Positions 60,209-64,000 of a stretch of DNA of 64,000 nucleotides are shown in pieces. Position numbers and translations under genes: made by a program. Below the pieces are notes generated by a model that made no database searches, was not told the origin of the DNA, and saw only the letters and a program-made list of their open reading frames with translations. Every line of letters begins with the position of its first letter. The stretch's first letter is position 1. This stretch comes from Pseudoalteromonas peptidolytica (GTDB taxonomy: Bacteria > Pseudomonadota > Gammaproteobacteria > Enterobacterales > Alteromonadaceae): NCBI RefSeq assembly GCF_012641745.1, contig NZ_WEHZ01000015.1, forward strand, positions 1 through 64,000. The letters are read 5' to 3'.

Positions 60209-62101
60209 CTATAAACCAAGCTGCTTCAGTTTGATGGTATTTGTTTCATGGTCGTTTTTACCATAGACCTTAATCACTACTGCCACGCTATCCATCAGTT
60301 TGGTTGCTGCCATGCCATAATCACCGGTTTTATCGAGAACAAAGGTGGCCATAAAATGTCTCAAGGCGTGGGGGTTTATGCCATTCTCAATAAACCGCTC
60401 TGGCCAAAGTGCTTTGGCGGTCTTAGCTGTCCACTGTTGGATCACTTTGGCAAGTGCCTTACGTGTGTATGGCGCACCGCGGTCGCGCGTTTTGCTGTCT
60501 CTGGTTTGTATAAATACCGCATCACTCATGGTTGGCCAGGCCAATTGCGTCCTTATGGCTGCTAATCGATTTAGCAGTTTGATTGTAAATGGATCTTCTA
60601 TTTTAGCCTCAATCATAGTGACTTCAAGACTACGGCGATTTTTGAGCCAATTGCGGGGAACTTTTAAATAATATGTGCCTGCATCTTTATACAAAACGGG
60701 TGTTTTCGCTTGAGCTGCAAAAGGTGCATCAAGCCATTGCATAGCGCACCAGTTTGAAATGCGTAATGGAGTTTTTATGCTAAGTGATAACCACACTGCC
60801 ACCTGTAAAGGCAGTAACTGTCGTGCAGGTTCTGTTATTTTATCAGCAAACTCTACCATGGCTTCAATCATTAACTGTAATTCTGCCATACTCTGTGATA
60901 AGTCTGCATCCGCCCTATCGAGTAACCAGTGAATATTTCGACTGCCACTGCTTTGCTTATCATGTCGCCTTTCATTGATTTTATGTTTTGTATCTCTGAT
61001 CCAAGTACCAATTTGTCGATGTAAATATATGGATTGACTCAGCCAGTCGTCGAGGCCATCAAATTGCTCCGTGCTATGGCCATCGTAGAGTATCCAGGTA
61101 CACTTCGGAGCATGATACCTGGTTAAATAACCTGAGTTTGCCTCACATAGGCCATATAGCGGCGTAAGAAAAGCTAATAGCGTGTTATACACTTCACTTC
61201 GAAAACATGCGTGTGTGTAACCCTCAAGGAGTTCAACACAAGTAAGCATGCTAAGATCAAGCTGCTGAACTTCAATATCATGTGATGTCACAACCCACCG
61301 GAAGAAACGTAAGACTTGAGCGCAAAAGTTTTCAGCGCTGCTGTTGATGCCATCAGGGGTTGTTGTCCACCGCCCTGCGCCTTGTAGGGGAAGCGCTTCG
61401 CGCTTTCTCATCGCAAAGCTAGCTTGTGAAAGCGGCGGCGCGACTAACTTATTTTTGAAATCTAGCAGGGCGTTAATTTGTAACTGCAAGTGTGCTGGTA
61501 AGGTGTCGATTTCGGGTTGTTGTTTTGGTAACGGTACCTTTGGTTTAATGTGCTTGCTTAGCGAGCGCTGCTTATTGATGCGAGCGCACTGTGTGAGCGT
61601 GCCCATATCCAATCCAAAGAGCGTTTCTAATTTTGCCAGAGCTACAACATGCTGTGCCCTTGGCTGCGCGTCGTGACTCGTCCAGCGTTTTATTGTCCCA
61701 ATTGGAATACCACTGTACTCATTGATTAACGTATGTAGTTGTCCTTTGTTTTTTTTAGGCCAATATTTAGCGGCATAGTGCATTAAACGTTGCCCCGTAT
61801 TGGCTTGTTCATCTAATACGTGTGGATTAATGTGTTGTTTGTATGTGGTTGCCAGTTGAGTGAGGCGGCTGCGATAAGTTGTGATTGAATTTTTAGTAAA
61901 GGCATGGGCTTGTAAATGCTCGGACAACCTCGCTTTAAGTGATGCTAAAGTCTTTGCACAGAGGCAGGCTTTGATAATTGTTTGCTCATCAATGAGCATA
62001 TCATGGCGTAATAGGTTCAAAGTCGATAGCAGATTCAATGCTCTTCGGTCACCCCGTGAGCTGAGTTTGCTTTTGAACGATTGATATTCTTTTAACGCCA
62101 T
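60209..62101 (-). CDS. int: Tyrosine recombinase (phage integrase family)
   Basis: 630 aa. The catalytic residues are visible: R447 in KTPLRISNWCA, the HALRH box (H578, R581, H582), and Y613 in VVIKVYGKNDHE, near the C-terminus as usual. The N-terminal 400 residues are longer than in lambda Int and contain an HTH-like piece (EYSGIPIGTIKRWTSHDAQP), perhaps for arm-site or core binding. It could integrate the element, resolve multimers of the plasmid form or invert DNA. The start (ATG 62101) has no clear ribosome-binding site, so it could be leaderless or longer than shown. The attachment site was not found. Confidence 0.85.
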   Translation of the reverse strand: MALKEYQSFKSKLSSRGDRRALNLLSTLNLLRHDMLIDEQTIIKACLCAKTLASLKARLSEHLQAHAFTKNSITTYRSRLTQLATTYKQHINPHVLDEQANTGQRLMHYAAKYWPKKNKGQLHTLINEYSGIPIGTIKRWTSHDAQPRAQHVVALAKLETLFGLDMGTLTQCARINKQRSLSKHIKPKVPLPKQQPEIDTLPAHLQLQINALLDFKNKLVAPPLSQASFAMRKREALPLQGAGRWTTTPDGINSSAENFCAQVLRFFRWVVTSHDIEVQQLDLSMLTCVELLEGYTHACFRSEVYNTLLAFLTPLYGLCEANSGYLTRYHAPKCTWILYDGHSTEQFDGLDDWLSQSIYLHRQIGTWIRDTKHKINERRHDKQSSGSRNIHWLLDRADADLSQSMAELQLMIEAMVEFADKITEPARQLLPLQVAVWLSLSIKTPLRISNWCAMQWLDAPFAAQAKTPVLYKDAGTYYLKVPRNWLKNRRSLEVTMIEAKIEDPFTIKLLNRLAAIRTQLAWPTMSDAVFIQTRDSKTRDRGAPYTRKALAKVIQQWTAKTAKALWPERFIENGINPHALRHFMATFVLDKTGDYGMAATKLMDSVAVVIKVYGKNDHETNTIKLKQLGL

Positions 62102-62218
62102 GAGAGCAACTTATACTTTTATACAATAATGATAAGTGTAGCTTGGGCTACAATCACTAATCAAGCATAACACACTGCGGCGCAGGTATTTTGTCGACAG
62201 ATAAGGAGGATTTTACCA

Positions 62219-62226
62219 TTGTACAA
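62219..62226. promoter_or_regulatory. TTGTACAA palindrome upstream of the integrase
   Basis: ATTGTACAAT, 118 bp upstream of the integrase start on the reverse strand. The nearest of the cluster to that gene. Confidence 0.5.
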
Positions 62227-62510
62227 TAGTTGGAGTTTCGCTGTACGTCGTATCCATATTAATAGAAAAGCCGCTTTGAATGTATGGCTCGCATATACAT
62301 ACGGTGACACGTTGCTTGCGTAAATTTAGACAGATACCGAGAGAGAATATAAGGTTGTACAGCTAACCTATGTGCATTGTTTTATTTTATGTATTGTAAC
62401 TGCCTGCCTTATAGTGCTTTGCGTTCAGCACTAAAATAAAACTAGATTGGAAGCTCTCTTGCAACTTGTTGTACAGCATCAGTCTTGATAAACTAGAACC
62501 AACCATTTCA

Positions 62511-62567
62511 TTGTACAATTGTAGTTGTAACTTACCTTGTACAATTATATGAACTAATGAGACGTGA
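62511..62567 (+). promoter_or_regulatory. Double TTGTACAA plus AATGAGACGTGA before the portal gene
   Basis: ATTGTACAAT (core 62511-62518), a second TTGTACAA (62537-62544), then AATGAGACGTGA (62556-62567), ending 19 bases before the portal GTG. Two palindromes 26 bp apart could be bound cooperatively. Confidence 0.6.
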
Positions 62568-62586
62568 ATTTAGGGCGGTACCCTTA

Positions 62587-64000
62587 GTGAATACTAATCT
62601 GTATGACACAAAGCAGGCTGTTGAGTTTGATAAATTAACTGAGTCTTCGACTCATCACCGTGAAGCAAATTTTGCTAAACAGTCATTATTTGGCTTTCAG
62701 GCTGCTGTAAAAGAAGAAATAGAACAACGAATTGCTGCAAGTAATACCGATGGCGCAGCAGCATTGGCAATGGTGAGTACCTTTACTAAAGCTGCGAGCA
62801 CCAAGCGTGACTACAGCCGTACAGTTGAAGAGCTATCCACTTATTACCTCGTTGATGCAATGCACTCACTGATATGTGATGAAGTATTGGTGGCCGACCC
62901 CGAGCATGGTTGTATCGTAAATCTCCATAGTAGCAACAAGGATGTTGAAGCTGCTTTGAGCGCGTTACAAAAAGAGATTAATCTTGATCAACTTTGTGAA
63001 GATGTGACTCCAGATCTGCTAAAGTATGGTGACTACACACTACGTCTTATTGCTGATGCCAATGGCGTGAGCGAAGTGATCGATGATGTTACACAAAATG
63101 ATGTAGTGGCATTATATCGTCATGGAATGCCAGCCAAATTCTTAGTTCGAGAACAAGAGCGTATCCGTATCACACCCGCAAATTCTCACCTGCATTTTGC
63201 TCTTGGGCGAAATAAACTTCGTGTCGACCTGGGCGATGAATTGGGAGTATCGGTGCGAGATAAGCAGCACCTTGCCACCAAAATGCTACCTAACTATGTG
63301 CGAGTGGGTAAACCGCTGCTTTTTGGTGTACAGTCAAAACTAAAGGAGCTTCAACTACTTGAAGCGCTGGTGCCGGCAAGTAAGTTGCATCAATTAAGTA
63401 CTCGGTCTTTGGTTGGGGTGTCGATCCCAAGCGCCACGGAGCCTAAAGAAGCCTTTAACATCGCCAGACGTTATGAAAGTTTATTGAATCAGAAAACCAC
63501 GTTTAACGGTGAGGCGCAGTCACTGACAACGGTGGGAGATATTATGGCCACCGCAGGGAAAGCCAAAGTGTTACCTGTGTTTGGTGATAGGGGGACGCTG
63601 CAGGGAATGGATGTACCGGACACCGTAAATATTGATGATTTACTCGCGTGTATCCGTGATATTAGAGCAGCAGTATGCGCGTCGGTAGGAGTGCCGATTG
63701 AATTACTCTTTGGTGGTGAAACCTTACAATCTCAAGGAGAGTTTGAAAAACGTCATACGCGTTACTTACGAAAGGTAAAATCAATTCAAGGTGCCTTGGC
63801 AAATGGTTTAAAACAGCTTGCAATGACGCACTTAGCGAAAAAAGGCATTCAGTGTTCTGTACAAGAGATCCAAGTTCATTTCAGCCGTCAGGGAGTGGGC
63901 TTAGAGGCGCTTGATCAGCTCGAGTCAACAGAACAGGTATTGTTCTCTGTATCAAATTTACTGGCGTTTATGCAGGATCTGGATGATTCGGCACATTTTC
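62587..64000 (+). CDS. Portal protein, T4 gp20-like (5' part; runs off the window)
   Basis: 471 codons are visible, open to the right edge. Start taken as GTG 62587, with AGGG about 12 bases upstream. Features in the right order for large-phage portals: RDYSRTVEELSTYYLVDAMH (like the T4-type 'YN...I.ELTNYYLVD' region), GDYTLRLIADANGVSEVID, VRVGKPLLFGVQSKLKELQL, then LVGVSIPSATEP and CASVGVPIELLFGGETLQSQ (the conserved GxPxELL-type motif). The portal dodecamer is the DNA entry point of the capsid. It is divergent from the integrase, and its presence shows this is a phage, not only a tailocin. Confidence 0.8.
   Translation, partial: MNTNLYDTKQAVEFDKLTESSTHHREANFAKQSLFGFQAAVKEEIEQRIAASNTDGAAALAMVSTFTKAASTKRDYSRTVEELSTYYLVDAMHSLICDEVLVADPEHGCIVNLHSSNKDVEAALSALQKEINLDQLCEDVTPDLLKYGDYTLRLIADANGVSEVIDDVTQNDVVALYRHGMPAKFLVREQERIRITPANSHLHFALGRNKLRVDLGDELGVSVRDKQHLATKMLPNYVRVGKPLLFGVQSKLKELQLLEALVPASKLHQLSTRSLVGVSIPSATEPKEAFNIARRYESLLNQKTTFNGEAQSLTTVGDIMATAGKAKVLPVFGDRGTLQGMDVPDTVNIDDLLACIRDIRAAVCASVGVPIELLFGGETLQSQGEFEKRHTRYLRKVKSIQGALANGLKQLAMTHLAKKGIQCSVQEIQVHFSRQGVGLEALDQLESTEQVLFSVSNLLAFMQDLDDSAHF

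Larger units (their letters stand above)
62102..62586. other. 485-bp divergent regulatory gap between integrase and portal
   Basis: Contains three exact TTGTACAA sites (62219, 62511, 62537), two near-copies TTGTACAG (62355, 62469), and AATGAGACGTGA at 62556. No gene is visible. This is the densest cluster of the palindrome in the window and the best candidate for a central decision region between integration and virion production. Confidence 0.6.

Noticed and set aside
1..64000. tRNA or rRNA genes
   Set aside because: No cloverleaf T-loop signature or rRNA-like stretch was noticed on either strand by eye; a tRNA scan was not possible.

Overview
The window looks like part of a large phage-plasmid (a temperate contractile-tailed phage that also carries an iteron plasmid origin) from a marine gammaproteobacterium. 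Pseudoalteromonas or Vibrio relatives are my guess from general flavour (a MITE-like repeat, an IS30-type end, protein style); I cannot prove the host. No rRNA, tRNA or CRISPR array was seen. Terminase, capsid, sheath and tube genes are not in the window, so the element continues beyond both ends.

Layout. 1-130 is the 3' end of an IS30-type insertion sequence. 361-633 (-) is a small XRE-type regulator. 1864-21565 is a baseplate module in T4/P2-like order: hub, OB-fold spike, beta-helix needle, lectin-like protein, PAAR tip, gp25-like, baseplate J/gp6-like, tail protein I-like, three large collar/baseplate proteins, then small wedge proteins including a gp53-like one. 22027-34583 holds the tail fibres, including a 2,046-residue protein built from about 22 tandem 69-residue repeats. 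34631-35905 has a one-TM protein and an unknown protein. 35940-38403 is an origin with about 16 copies of a 19-bp iteron, a DnaA box and the Rep initiator. 39157-39988 is a Fic toxin with a tiny overlapping antitoxin. 40719-41379 is an array of a 13-bp palindrome repeated exactly every 108 bp. 42481-45746 (-) encodes a SAM methyltransferase and an archaeo-eukaryotic-type primase.

46222-56249 is the least explained region. It has three adjacent A-B gene pairs, three tandem C genes, a shortened A-like gene and a repeat protein. A, C and the short gene share a C-terminal motif of the form (V/I)G(S/T)VG..GSGA(D/E)LE. I infer they are virion surface or fibre-associated proteins, but nothing proves it. 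After this come a coiled-coil membrane protein with a C-terminal HTH (56919), a ProQ/FinO RNA chaperone (58483), small unknown genes, a tyrosine recombinase (60209-62101, -) and the start of a T4-type portal gene running off the right edge.

Regulation. The 8-bp palindrome TTGTACAA occurs 28 times by my count, where one or two would be expected by chance. Eighteen copies lie between genes, and eight of these are followed, at variable distance, by an AATGAGACTTGA-like element just upstream of a gene. These sites precede structural, replication, RNA-chaperone and portal genes alike, which points to one element-wide regulator. The phage would use the plasmid origin, Rep, primase and Fic module to persist, and the fibre and A/B/C genes for host contact, though these roles are inferred.
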